Shown here one piece after another: positions 15,939 through 24,258 of a DNA stretch of 64,000 nucleotides. The stretch is from Chitinophagales bacterium (GTDB lineage Bacteria > Bacteroidota > Bacteroidia > Chitinophagales > Chitinophagaceae). The number at the start of each line of letters is the position of its first letter. Within the stretch, counting starts at the first letter, position 1. Below the pieces are notes generated by a model that worked only from the letters and a program-made list of their open reading frames with translations, was not told the DNA's origin and made no database searches. The translations under genes and the position numbers were made by a program. The DNA lies in NCBI GenBank assembly GCA_017303835.1, contig JAFLBI010000001.1, positions 2,294,001 through 2,358,000 of the forward strand, given 5' to 3'.

Positions 15939-16814
15939 TTAATCTTCGTCGATATACCTTTTCACAATGGGACTGTAGGAATCAATTCTTCTGTCGCGCA
16001 GAAAAGGCCAATGTGTTCTGTAACGATCTGTTTTGGTCAAATCTAATTCCTGCACATGCACTTCTTCTTTGTCGTGCGAAGCGAGGTATAATAAAGAACC
16101 AAAGGGATTTGAAATGAAGGAACCACCCCAGAATTGCATCGCACCATTTTGTTCCAGTCCCACACGATTCACACTCACCACATGCACGCCATTTGCTACA
16201 GCATGACTGCGCTGAATGGTTTGCCATGCATTGTATTGTTCTGTATTGGTGGCTGCATCTTGAGATGTTGCCCAACCGATGGCTGTTGGATAGAATAAGA
16301 TTTCAGCACCCATCAAAGCAGTAATACGTGCTGCTTCAGGATACCACTGATCCCAGCAGATGAGGATACCGATGGTGGCAAATTTTGTTTTGAATACTTT
16401 ATAGCCCAGATCACCAGGTGTGAAATAGAATTTCTCGTAATACGCAGGATCATCGGGGATATGCATCTTGCGATACTTACCCAAATAACTACCATCTGCA
16501 TCTAAAACCGCAGTAGTGTTATGATAAATACCTTGTGTGCGTTTTTCAAACAAAGAAGCAATGATGACCACGCCTAATTCTTTGGCTACTGCACTTAGGC
16601 TTTCGGTAGAGGGACCAGGAATGGGTTCTGCCAATTGGAAATTATCGTAGTCTTCTACATCGCAGAAATACAAGGATGTGAACAGTTCCTGCAGGCAAAC
16701 AATTTGTGCGCCCTTGGCCGCAGCTTCGCGTACTTTCTCAATGGCTTTCTGCAGGTTCTCCGCTTTATTGGCGGTACAGCTCATTTGTACCAGACCTACC
16801 TGTACTTTACTCAT
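15939..16814 (-). CDS. aguB: N-carbamoylputrescine amidase
   Basis: A 291-residue cytosolic nitrilase-superfamily enzyme that converts N-carbamoylputrescine to putrescine, CO2 and ammonia. The Glu-Lys-Cys catalytic triad is visible in LQELFTSLYF (Glu about 43), KYRKMHIPDD (Lys about 120) and IGILICWDQWYPEAAR (Cys about 156). The WDQWYPE context and the FCDVEDYDNF loop are typical of the carbamoylputrescine branch rather than of omega-amidases. It precedes aguA by 26 bp on the same strand. No arginine decarboxylase gene is in the window. Confidence 0.94.
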   Translation of the reverse strand: MSKVQVGLVQMSCTANKAENLQKAIEKVREAAAKGAQIVCLQELFTSLYFCDVEDYDNFQLAEPIPGPSTESLSAVAKELGVVIIASLFEKRTQGIYHNTTAVLDADGSYLGKYRKMHIPDDPAYYEKFYFTPGDLGYKVFKTKFATIGILICWDQWYPEAARITALMGAEILFYPTAIGWATSQDAATNTEQYNAWQTIQRSHAVANGVHVVSVNRVGLEQNGAMQFWGGSFISNPFGSLLYLASHDKEEVHVQELDLTKTDRYRTHWPFLRDRRIDSYSPIVKRYIDED

Positions 16815-16861
16815 TCGGTTGATTTGTGCGCAAAAATAACAAAGCCAGCAGGAAATAGAGA

Positions 16862-18046
16862 TTAATTAAACAGGGCATTCAGGAATTCGGGGAAATGTAC
16901 GTTTTGCTGGTAAAACAGTATAGCATGCTCGCTTTGGCGCAACTTGCGCAGGGTTTTTCTGGGAAGGGTATCTTTTCCCAGCTTTACACTGTAGGAGAAA
17001 TCAATAGACTTGCACAAGATCTCTTTCGACTGTTGCTGAATGGTATCAAAGGTTTTCTTCACTTCATTTGCTGCATCAGCACCCAGTGCGGTATTACCAA
17101 ATGCTTTGGCCATAAATCCGCCCTTGGTTACAGCATAATCATAGTGATTATAGCCCACCACAATTTTTTTCAGTCTTGGTTTCTTCTCACGTGGTACCGT
17201 ATTCAATACATCATCAAAAACTTGTGTTCCGGAAATAGCAGGTGCCAGCATACCCAGTTGTATGGTCTGACAAACCGGTGTGGGTATACTACCCGATTGG
17301 TATTCTACTTCTAACTTCTCTTGAAACTCGGTTGGCCATTTTACCGGATTGAATAAAGTATGTGCAGCAACACTGGCACCAAGACTGTGTGTGATGATGG
17401 TTAACTGAACGCCGGGATCCAGTCCGTTCAGCACCTGCCGTAAACCCAAACCTACTTTTGCTGAGTTAATTCGGGCCTTTCCCCAAATGCCTGCAACTGC
17501 CGGATTAAATCCCAGAGAAGTGAGTCCGTCCCAATAGACTTCCACAAAAGTGGGATTGAATTTCAGGTGTTCAGCGATGGCTCTGCGTAAAGAGAAATAA
17601 TAAGCATCAGGCGAAGGGTCATTAAAACCATGTATGAGCACGACTACTTGCTTACTGCCTGATTGTTGAACACTGTTGTTGATGCGATTCAATACATTTC
17701 TGCGCAAACTATTCTGTAGTCTGATAAAGAAACGAACACTGTCTGTTCCTTGTAACCCATATCGTTGGCGGATGAATGCTGTGGTTAAAGAGTCATTCTT
17801 CTTCAACGCATATTCAATGGTGGCAAACTCAGGATTATTCTGGTTATGCTTAACGCCACGCTGATGTTGTAAGTAAAAATAGTGTGGTGTTACATGTGCT
17901 TCTGGCGGATAGAGATAGCCTTCTCTGTCGAGATACAGTTTCACCACCGCAGGTTCATCTAAACGAGGTACCATCAACACATTCCTTGTTTTGAAAGTGC
18001 AGGCTGCCAGGCTAATGATCAGACAGATACTTAAAAAGATGCGCAT
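16862..18046 (-). CDS. Alpha/beta-hydrolase lipoprotein
   Basis: A 394-residue protein with a lipoprotein signal (IISLAAC, Cys16). The hydrolase core starts near residue 148 with VVVLIHGFNDPSPDAYY, the oxyanion-hole region, and contains the nucleophile elbow ITHSLGAS (G-x-S-x-G-like, with Thr-His-Ser-Leu-Gly). It resembles the DUF900-type esterase group. Substrate unknown; location is probably the inner face of the outer membrane or the periplasm. It lies upstream of aguB by 47 bp in the same direction but is unlikely to belong to the polyamine path. Confidence 0.82.
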   Translation of the reverse strand: MRIFLSICLIISLAACTFKTRNVLMVPRLDEPAVVKLYLDREGYLYPPEAHVTPHYFYLQHQRGVKHNQNNPEFATIEYALKKNDSLTTAFIRQRYGLQGTDSVRFFIRLQNSLRRNVLNRINNSVQQSGSKQVVVLIHGFNDPSPDAYYFSLRRAIAEHLKFNPTFVEVYWDGLTSLGFNPAVAGIWGKARINSAKVGLGLRQVLNGLDPGVQLTIITHSLGASVAAHTLFNPVKWPTEFQEKLEVEYQSGSIPTPVCQTIQLGMLAPAISGTQVFDDVLNTVPREKKPRLKKIVVGYNHYDYAVTKGGFMAKAFGNTALGADAANEVKKTFDTIQQQSKEILCKSIDFSYSVKLGKDTLPRKTLRKLRQSEHAILFYQQNVHFPEFLNALFN

Positions 18047-18121
18047 CTATATCAAATCTATTCAAAAACCCTGTACAAAACCCTTGTGACCAAAATCACC
18101 AAGACCGCTGAAGCAAAAACC

Positions 18122-18129
18122 TAATTTTG
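18122..18129 (+). promoter_or_regulatory. Possible -7 element of the thioredoxin promoter
   Basis: TAATTTTG matches the Bacteroidota -7 consensus TAnnTTTG. No TTTG lies at the expected -33 spacing, and the start codon is only about 18 bases on, so the leader would be very short. Low confidence. Confidence 0.25.
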
Positions 18130-18146
18130 TGCTTCAAATCATGACC

Positions 18147-18521
18147 ATGAACACAGTACAACTTACCACCGAAGCATTCAAGCAAGATATCTTCGACTAT
18201 ACACAGGAAAAAGAATGGAAATACAAAGGCACCAAGCCTGCAATCATTGATTTCTATGCAGACTGGTGTGGTCCCTGTAAAATGGTAGCCCCTGTTCTGG
18301 AAGAGCTGGCTGGCGAATTCAAAGACAGCCTCACGATCTATAAAGTAGATACAGAAGTAGAACAGGAATTGGCTGCAGTATTTGGTATTCAGAGCATTCC
18401 TACTTTCCTCTTTATACCAATGGAAGGTTTGCCCATGCTACAGCCTGGTGCTTTGCCTAAGAAGGCATTTCAGCAAGTAATTGCCGAGCATTTACTGCCC
18501 AGCGAAGCTGCTGCCGAGTAA
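18147..18521 (+). CDS. Thioredoxin
   Basis: A 124-residue protein (ATG at 18147; an ATG two codons upstream is also possible). It has the thioredoxin active site ADWCGPCK with CGPC at residues 41-44, the cis-proline segment GIQSIPTFLFI, and no signal peptide, so it works in the cytosol as a general protein-disulfide reductase. The unusual N-terminal stretch FDYTQEKEWKYKGTKPAI is seen in many Bacteroidota thioredoxins. A terminator follows, so it is a single-gene unit ahead of the pyruvate:ferredoxin oxidoreductase gene. Confidence 0.92.
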   Translation: MNTVQLTTEAFKQDIFDYTQEKEWKYKGTKPAIIDFYADWCGPCKMVAPVLEELAGEFKDSLTIYKVDTEVEQELAAVFGIQSIPTFLFIPMEGLPMLQPGALPKKAFQQVIAEHLLPSEAAAE

Positions 18522-18547
18522 TCAACCCAACAAATAACCCCTGATGG

Positions 18548-18580
18548 CCCTGTTCAACCGATTGGTTAACAGGGTTTTTT
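18548..18580 (+). terminator. Rho-independent terminator after thioredoxin
   Basis: Arms CCCTGTTCAACC and GGTTAACAGGG (one bulge) enclose a 4-base loop and are followed by six T residues. Confidence 0.85.
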
Positions 18581-18719
18581 GTTGCCCATCACTTACCTGA
18601 CGAAAATCATATTCCCTGCTGATGTATATCAGCTAATAGGCTTGGCGATCTGTCTACCTTGAGCATGGTTAGCAGTCTGTCTGCGGGCTGCTGCTTTGTC
18701 CAACCTAAAACAACAAGTA

Positions 18720-21700
18720 ATGGAAACGAAACATCAGAAGCACCCCGACCTCGAGATCATGGATGGTAACGAGGCCGCGGCCTATATTGCTTACAAGACC
18801 AGTGAAGTCTGTGCGATATACCCCATCACACCATCTTCTACCATGGGCGAATGGGCAGATGAATGGAGTGCCAAGAACATGAAAAACATTTTCGGTGCTG
18901 TTCCCCGCGTGATGGAAATGCAAAGTGAAGCCGGCGCTGCTGGTGCAATTCACGGCGCTTTACAAGGTGGTGCACTCGCATCAACCTTTACTGCCTCTCA
19001 GGGCTTACTCCTGATGATACCCAATATGTACAAGATTGCCGGTGAGCTTACGCCCACCGTTTTTCATATTGCAGCAAGAAGTTTGGCTACGCATGCGCTC
19101 TCTATTTTTGGGGATCATAGTGATGTAATGGCTGTGCGCTCAACAGGATTCTCCATGTTGTTTGGCAGCAATCCGCAAGAAGTAATGGATATGGCCATGA
19201 TTGCAACTGCATCCACACTCCCTTCGCGCGTACCCTTCCTCAACATCTTTGATGGTTTCCGCACTTCTCATGAATTGAATGAAGTGCAGGTATTACCAGA
19301 TGCAGTGATTGAAGCCATGTTGGATAAAGACGCCATCCATGCACACCGAGATCGTGCATTGAACCCCGATAATCCTTTTATCCGTGGTACTGCACAGAAT
19401 CCTGATGTTTATTTCCAAAACAGAGAAGCAGCCAATCCATATTTTCTGCAAGTGCCTGCTATCGTGAAAGAAAAAATGGCACAGCTGAAAGCATTAACCG
19501 GTCGCGCCTATGAATTGTATGAATACTATGGTGCTGCTGATGCAGATCGTATCATCATCATTATGGGTTCCGGTACTGGTGCGGTTCAGGAAACAGTTGA
19601 CTACCTGAATGCACGTGGCGAAAAAACCGGTGTGCTGCAGATTCGTCTGTTCAGACCATTTGCACTGGAAGATTTTATTCAAGCCATTCCTGCAACAGTG
19701 AAGCAGATTGCTGTGTTGGATCGTTGTAAAGAACCTAATAGCATTGGTGAGCCTTTGTACATGGATGTGGTGAATGCTTTTAACGAAGCATGGAACGGCG
19801 CACACCCAAGAATCATTGGTGGTAGATATGGTTTGTCATCTAAAGAATTTACCCCAGGCATGGTGATGGCTGTGTATGAAGAACTCAGCAAAGCAAAACC
19901 CAAGAATCACTTTACTGTTGGTATTGATGATGATGTTACACATACCAGTCTTACTTACGATAAACAGTTCTCTCTGGAATCTCAACACCTGTTCCGCGGT
20001 TTGTTCTTCGGTCTAGGCGCAGATGGTACCGTGAGTGCCAACAAAAACTCTATCAAAATCATTGGCGATAAAACCAATGACCATGTGCAGGGATACTTTG
20101 TATATGACTCCAAGAAATCTGGTTCATTAACTGTTTCACATTTACGTTTTGGTGAAAAACCCATTCGTTCCACCTACCTGATTAACTCTGCCAATTTCGT
20201 GGCTTGTCACCACTTCAATTACCTCACCAAATACGATCTGCTGAAAGATGCAGAACCCGGTGCTACTTTCTTACTGAATGCACCTTATGAAAAAGATCAA
20301 GTATGGGGTAAGCTACCCAGAAAAATTCAGGAAGAGATTGTACACAAAAAATTAAAGTTCTACGCCATCAATGCCTACACCGTTGCTAAAGCAACAGGCA
20401 TGGGCAACCGCATTAATACCATTCTGCAAACTTGTTTCTTCGCCATCAGCAATGTATTGCCACGTGAAGAAGCGATAGCCAAGATTAAGGAAGCGATTTA
20501 TGAAACCTATTGGAAGAAGGGCGATGCAGTGGTACAGAAAAACTACGAAGCAGTAGATCAAACATTGGCGAACCTGTATGAAATAGATTATAGTCAGTTT
20601 ACCATTGGCGATAATCCAATTGGTGAACATGTCTCTGAAGATGCACCCGATTTTGTGAAAGATGTATTGGCCAAGATCATGGCTGGTGAAGGTGATGAAT
20701 TACCGGTGAGTGCATTCCCTGTGGATGGCACTTATCCTTCAGCTACAACCAAGTGGGAGAAACGCAGTATTGCCGATGCCGTGCCCGTTTGGGATCCTAA
20801 TCTATGTACACAATGCGGTAAGTGTTTTATGATTTGTCCGCACGCAGCCATTCGTCCGAAAGTATATGACAAATCATTACTAGCCGATGCACCGGAAACA
20901 TTCAAGCATGTTGACCCTATCGGTAAAGAATGGAATAAAGAAACCGAAGCTTACACTTTACAAGTGTCTACTGAAGATTGCACCGGATGTACTTTATGCG
21001 TAGAGTTTTGTCCGATTACCAGCAAAGCTGATCCCGGCCACAAAGCCATCAACATGCAAGACAAGATGGACATTGTGGATGCAGAGAAAACCAACTGGGA
21101 TTTCTTCCTGGAATTGCCAGAAGTAGATAGAGCACGCGTAAATAAAAATACCGTGAAAGGCTCTCAGTTCTTCCAGCCATTGTTCGAGTTCAGTGGTGCT
21201 TGTGCCGGTTGTGGTGAAACACCTTATATCAAGCTGCTGACACAATTGTTTGGTGAAAGAATGATTGTAGCTAACGCTACTGGTTGTTCATCCATCTTTG
21301 GTGGCAACCTGCCTACTACTCCATGGAGCACCAATAAGCAAGGCGTAGGACCAGCTTGGGCCAACAGCTTGTTCGAGGATAATGCTGAGTTTGGTTTGGG
21401 TATCAAGATGGCCAATGAAAAGAAAAAAGAAATGGCCCTCTTCTTACTGGATCAGTTAAGACCAGAGTTGGGTGATAATATGGTAGATCAACTAACCCAT
21501 GCTACCGAAACCAATGAAGCCGAGATCAAATTCAAACATGATTTGATTGGTGCATTAAAAGAAAGATTGAAAGGTATTGGTGGTAGTACAGCCAATAATT
21601 TGTATCACTTGGCCGACTTCCTCGCAGAGAAATCTTTGTGGATCATTGGCGGTGATGGTTGGGCTTATGATATTGGTTATGGTGGCTTGGATCACGTGCT

Positions 21701-22265
21701 GTCTACCGGTGAGAATGTGAACATACTCGTATTAGATACTGAAGTGTATAGCAATACAGGCGGGCAAAAATCCAAATCAACCCCAATTGGTAGCTCTGCC
21801 AAATTCTCTGTGAACGGTAAGACAACAGGTAAAAAAGACCTGGCTATGCAAGCCATTGCACACGGTACCGCTTATGTAGCACAGATTGCCATGGGTGGTA
21901 ATGATATGCATACCATCAGAACCATTCTGGAAGCAGAAGCTTATCCTGGTCCATCCCTCATCATTGCTTATAGCCATTGTATTGCACACGGCATTGATAT
22001 GAGCCATGGCGCAGAAGAGCAAGATTTCGCTGTGAAAAGTGGTTACTGGCCTTTATTCCATTACAATCCGCTCAAAGAACAAGGACAGCGTTTTGTCATT
22101 GACTCTAAGGAGCCAAGTATGCCATTGGCAGATTTCATGTATCATGAAAACCGTTTCAACGTCATCAAGGCAAAAGATCCTGAGCTGGCTGAAAGATTCT
22201 TGCATGAAGCAGAAGCCATGCGCAATGATAAATGGCATAGACTCACTACACTGAAGGGCTTATAA
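18720..22265 (+). CDS. nifJ: Pyruvate:ferredoxin (flavodoxin) oxidoreductase
   Basis: An 1181-residue single-chain enzyme that oxidises pyruvate and CoA to acetyl-CoA and CO2 and reduces ferredoxin or flavodoxin. The ATG at 18720 is preferred; an in-frame TTG at 18696 is a poorer start. Domains in order: N-terminal pyrimidine domain with CAIYPITPSSTMGEWADEW, transketolase-like domain II, CoA-binding domain, an insert with two 4Fe-4S motifs (CTQCGKCFMICP from Cys696 and CTGCTLCVEFCP from Cys754), a third cluster site CAGCGETPY, and the thiamine-diphosphate domain with GDGWAYDIG and TEVYSNTGGQKS. Full length. Single gene ended by a strong terminator. It could supply reduced ferredoxin to the complex I encoded 5.6 kb away. 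Confidence 0.96.
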   Translation: METKHQKHPDLEIMDGNEAAAYIAYKTSEVCAIYPITPSSTMGEWADEWSAKNMKNIFGAVPRVMEMQSEAGAAGAIHGALQGGALASTFTASQGLLLMIPNMYKIAGELTPTVFHIAARSLATHALSIFGDHSDVMAVRSTGFSMLFGSNPQEVMDMAMIATASTLPSRVPFLNIFDGFRTSHELNEVQVLPDAVIEAMLDKDAIHAHRDRALNPDNPFIRGTAQNPDVYFQNREAANPYFLQVPAIVKEKMAQLKALTGRAYELYEYYGAADADRIIIIMGSGTGAVQETVDYLNARGEKTGVLQIRLFRPFALEDFIQAIPATVKQIAVLDRCKEPNSIGEPLYMDVVNAFNEAWNGAHPRIIGGRYGLSSKEFTPGMVMAVYEELSKAKPKNHFTVGIDDDVTHTSLTYDKQFSLESQHLFRGLFFGLGADGTVSANKNSIKIIGDKTNDHVQGYFVYDSKKSGSLTVSHLRFGEKPIRSTYLINSANFVACHHFNYLTKYDLLKDAEPGATFLLNAPYEKDQVWGKLPRKIQEEIVHKKLKFYAINAYTVAKATGMGNRINTILQTCFFAISNVLPREEAIAKIKEAIYETYWKKGDAVVQKNYEAVDQTLANLYEIDYSQFTIGDNPIGEHVSEDAPDFVKDVLAKIMAGEGDELPVSAFPVDGTYPSATTKWEKRSIADAVPVWDPNLCTQCGKCFMICPHAAIRPKVYDKSLLADAPETFKHVDPIGKEWNKETEAYTLQVSTEDCTGCTLCVEFCPITSKADPGHKAINMQDKMDIVDAEKTNWDFFLELPEVDRARVNKNTVKGSQFFQPLFEFSGACAGCGETPYIKLLTQLFGERMIVANATGCSSIFGGNLPTTPWSTNKQGVGPAWANSLFEDNAEFGLGIKMANEKKKEMALFLLDQLRPELGDNMVDQLTHATETNEAEIKFKHDLIGALKERLKGIGGSTANNLYHLADFLAEKSLWIIGGDGWAYDIGYGGLDHVLSTGENVNILVLDTEVYSNTGGQKSKSTPIGSSAKFSVNGKTTGKKDLAMQAIAHGTAYVAQIAMGGNDMHTIRTILEAEAYPGPSLIIAYSHCIAHGIDMSHGAEEQDFAVKSGYWPLFHYNPLKEQGQRFVIDSKEPSMPLADFMYHENRFNVIKAKDPELAERFLHEAEAMRNDKWHRLTTLKGL

Positions 22266-22296
22266 AATAGCGACGCCTCTAACAACCATATGATGC

Positions 22297-22325
22297 ATCC
22301 CGCCTTTTTCAGGCGGGATTTTTTT
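22297..22325 (+). terminator. Rho-independent terminator after nifJ
   Basis: Arms ATCCCGCC (22297-22304) and GGCGGGAT (22312-22319) with a 7-base loop are followed by seven T residues. It abuts the stop of the convergent DUF3267 gene. Confidence 0.9.
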
Positions 22326-22932
22326 ATCGCCCCAAAAAATAAGAACGGCCCGCAGCTTTGTCATCGTAAGTAACCATTTCCTTATCGCGATGCACTTCCA
22401 AATAACTCAGCAAACCAAAATCACCTGAGCACATCGAAGTGTGTGTAAGCATGCCTCCTGCAACAGTTACCATCCATACGCCGGGAACAATGAATAGCAG
22501 GATTATAAATATGGCGGTAATAGTCAGAAAAGGTGCCAATGCTACTACCTGAAACTCTTTTCTGCTGGCCACAAACTGATCAGCCATAGCCATAAAATAG
22601 AACTTGCGTAGGTTGGCATCATAGGAAGTCTGTTTAGCACCTTGTGCTTTATAAGCCAACGCGTGAATGTATTCATGCAATGGTATCAGCAAGAAAGCCA
22701 GACCAATACCATACGAAAAATGTGCAAATGCATCTGCAAAACCTGCTTTGCCAAAACGAATCAGTAAGCCTACAGCCAGCCCCATCATCAGTATATTGGC
22801 TGCATAATACAGGATAGTCGCTTTGGTTTTATACTTAATATATCGCTGAATAAAAGGCAAGAGATCCTGATGCTCCAGTTCATCCATCAAAACAAAACCT
22901 TCTTGTGTTAATTCTTTTGGCTGCAGTTTCAT
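22324..22932 (-). CDS. DUF3267 putative membrane zinc peptidase
   Basis: A 202-residue membrane protein with about four hydrophobic segments (42-58, 72-92, 124-150 and a weaker one near 152-168). The second segment holds HEYIH at residues 86-90, an HExxH zinc-binding motif inside the membrane region, and a later SGDFGLLSYLE offers a possible third ligand. This matches DUF3267, a family annotated as putative zincins related to site-2 proteases; activity has not been shown to my knowledge. The start overlaps the upstream membrane gene by 4 bp (ATGA), so it is translationally coupled as the third gene of the sigma-factor unit. Confidence 0.8.
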   Translation of the reverse strand: MKLQPKELTQEGFVLMDELEHQDLLPFIQRYIKYKTKATILYYAANILMMGLAVGLLIRFGKAGFADAFAHFSYGIGLAFLLIPLHEYIHALAYKAQGAKQTSYDANLRKFYFMAMADQFVASRKEFQVVALAPFLTITAIFIILLFIVPGVWMVTVAGGMLTHTSMCSGDFGLLSYLEVHRDKEMVTYDDKAAGRSYFLGR

Positions 22933-23564
22933 GGTGCTTCATTTAACTGTTGCTGTTCTGCTTCCAACGCGTCAATATTCTCTTTGAGCTGACTAAGATG
23001 CTTACCAAATGCTATTTTATTCAACCATTTACCCAAGTAATGACCCCCTGTTGCAATCAATGGTACAATGATGAGCATGGATATCCAGATAACCGGCTTA
23101 CTCAAAAAAACTTCAATAGATTTTCCGGAACCAATCATGCCACCTAACATAAATCCGCCAGCACCTGCAAATGGGTATATAATGAGAAAGTAAAGTTCTT
23201 GTTGCTTTATCACTTTAGAAATGGAATCATACTGCGCTTTCATCTCCTGTAATAAAGGCGCTTTGGATGAAACAGAACGATGGAGCGAACGATACAAACC
23301 AATACCCTGAACAATTGCAACCAAACCTGCAATAAATACCAAACCAATTGTGATGAATAATTGCCAGAGCGGATAAGCCCAAAGCAAGACAATATATCCG
23401 GAGTTGATGATAATACCCCAGACGATATTCATCAGAAAATTTTTGCGCAGCTGCTCTAAAGGATGTCTGCTTTGCAAATCATTTAGTTTGATCTGATTCA
23501 ACAATTTACTCAGATCAGCATCTTCCGGTTCAGGTATTTGTTTCCAAATTGTTTCTGTACTCAT
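22929..23564 (-). CDS. Membrane protein coupled to an ECF sigma factor, possible anti-sigma
   Basis: A 211-residue protein. About 45 polar residues come first (PEPEDADLSKLLNQIKLNDLQSRHPLEQLRKN), then two close membrane helices (about 46-65 and 67-88), a cytosolic stretch, two more helices (about 125-145 and 155-175), and a C-terminal coiled-coil-like tail rich in Glu and Gln. It has no zinc-binding anti-sigma motif. Its place right after an ECF sigma gene, with 4-bp overlaps on both sides, is the position where anti-sigma factors sit; this role is inferred from position only. Confidence 0.75.
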   Translation of the reverse strand: MSTETIWKQIPEPEDADLSKLLNQIKLNDLQSRHPLEQLRKNFLMNIVWGIIINSGYIVLLWAYPLWQLFITIGLVFIAGLVAIVQGIGLYRSLHRSVSSKAPLLQEMKAQYDSISKVIKQQELYFLIIYPFAGAGGFMLGGMIGSGKSIEVFLSKPVIWISMLIIVPLIATGGHYLGKWLNKIAFGKHLSQLKENIDALEAEQQQLNEAP

Positions 23565-24043
23565 AGTCCCTGATTTAAACGGTCAGCCAATTGTTGTTTG
23601 ATGCGATGCAGCTTTACCCCAACATTGTTATTGGTAATACCAATCATGGCAGCAATTTCACCATTATCATATCCATCCAGGTGCAAACTGATAATGGCCC
23701 TGTCTGTTTCTGCCAGTGAACGGATGGCTTGCCGCAATCTATCCACTTCCATCTGTCGCTCTGAAACCGGTGCTACTTTGGGTGCATACAAATCCAGCGA
23801 TTCTTTGTAATCAACTCTTTGCGGCTTTCTTTTCTGGGTAAGAATGGTATTGAGTGAAATTCTGTACAACCAGGTACTGAATTTGGCTTCACCCCTGAAA
23901 GCCGGCCAGGCCCGCCAGGCTTGAAGTAAGATCTCCTGATAGAGGTCTTTCTTTTCTTCCTGATCGGCTGCATATAGCCCAACCAGTTTATACAGAATGC
24001 CCTGGTTGGCTTTGACCATCTCTAAAAAAGCTGATTCGCTCAA
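23561..24043 (-). CDS. ECF-type RNA polymerase sigma factor
   Basis: A 160-residue sigma-70 family protein with only regions 2 and 4, as in extracytoplasmic-function sigma factors. Region 2 includes LYKLVGLYAADQEEKKDLYQEILLQAWRAWPAFRGEAKFSTWLYRISLN (about 15-67), and region 4 has the helix-turn-helix IRSLAETDRAIISLHLDGYDNGEIAAMIGITNNNVGVKLHRIKQQL (about 107-152). It directs polymerase to specific promoters. The ATGA overlap with the next membrane gene indicates co-translation. A minus-strand terminator structure lies 57 bp upstream of the start codon, so leader attenuation is possible. Confidence 0.93.
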   Translation of the reverse strand: MSESAFLEMVKANQGILYKLVGLYAADQEEKKDLYQEILLQAWRAWPAFRGEAKFSTWLYRISLNTILTQKRKPQRVDYKESLDLYAPKVAPVSERQMEVDRLRQAIRSLAETDRAIISLHLDGYDNGEIAAMIGITNNNVGVKLHRIKQQLADRLNQGL

Positions 24044-24099
24044 ACTTGCTTGTTTACATGGGATTGGTTGCAGTAAACAGGCTTTTATTACAATGGTTT

Positions 24100-24127
24100 A
24101 AAAAAAGAGGTCGCAGTTTATGCGACC
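24100..24127 (-). terminator. Minus-strand terminator in the leader of the sigma operon
   Basis: On the minus strand GGTCGCA-TAAAC-TGCGACC (perfect 7-bp stem) is followed by TCTTTTTTT. It lies 57 bp upstream of the sigma factor start codon in the same direction, so it may be an attenuator or the end of a short leader RNA. Confidence 0.6.
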
Positions 24128-24130
24128 CCG

Positions 24131-24162
24131 CCGGCAATATTACCCCCCCGGTAAACTGCCGG
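24131..24162. repeat. GC-rich hairpin next to the leader terminator
   Basis: Outer arms CCGGCA (24131-24136) and TGCCGG (24157-24162) and inner arms TTACC (24140-24144) and GGTAA (24150-24154) form a two-part hairpin with a C5 loop. It is 3 bp from the terminator at 24100-24127 and would be read just before it on the minus strand. Confidence 0.6.
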
Positions 24163-24258
24163 ATTCTTTCCGTGCGACTAAACACATGAGATGACTTTTC
24201 AAAGTTGCCTGTAAACAAAGATTGAATCAATACCTGTTTTTGAGTATTTTACCGGCAG

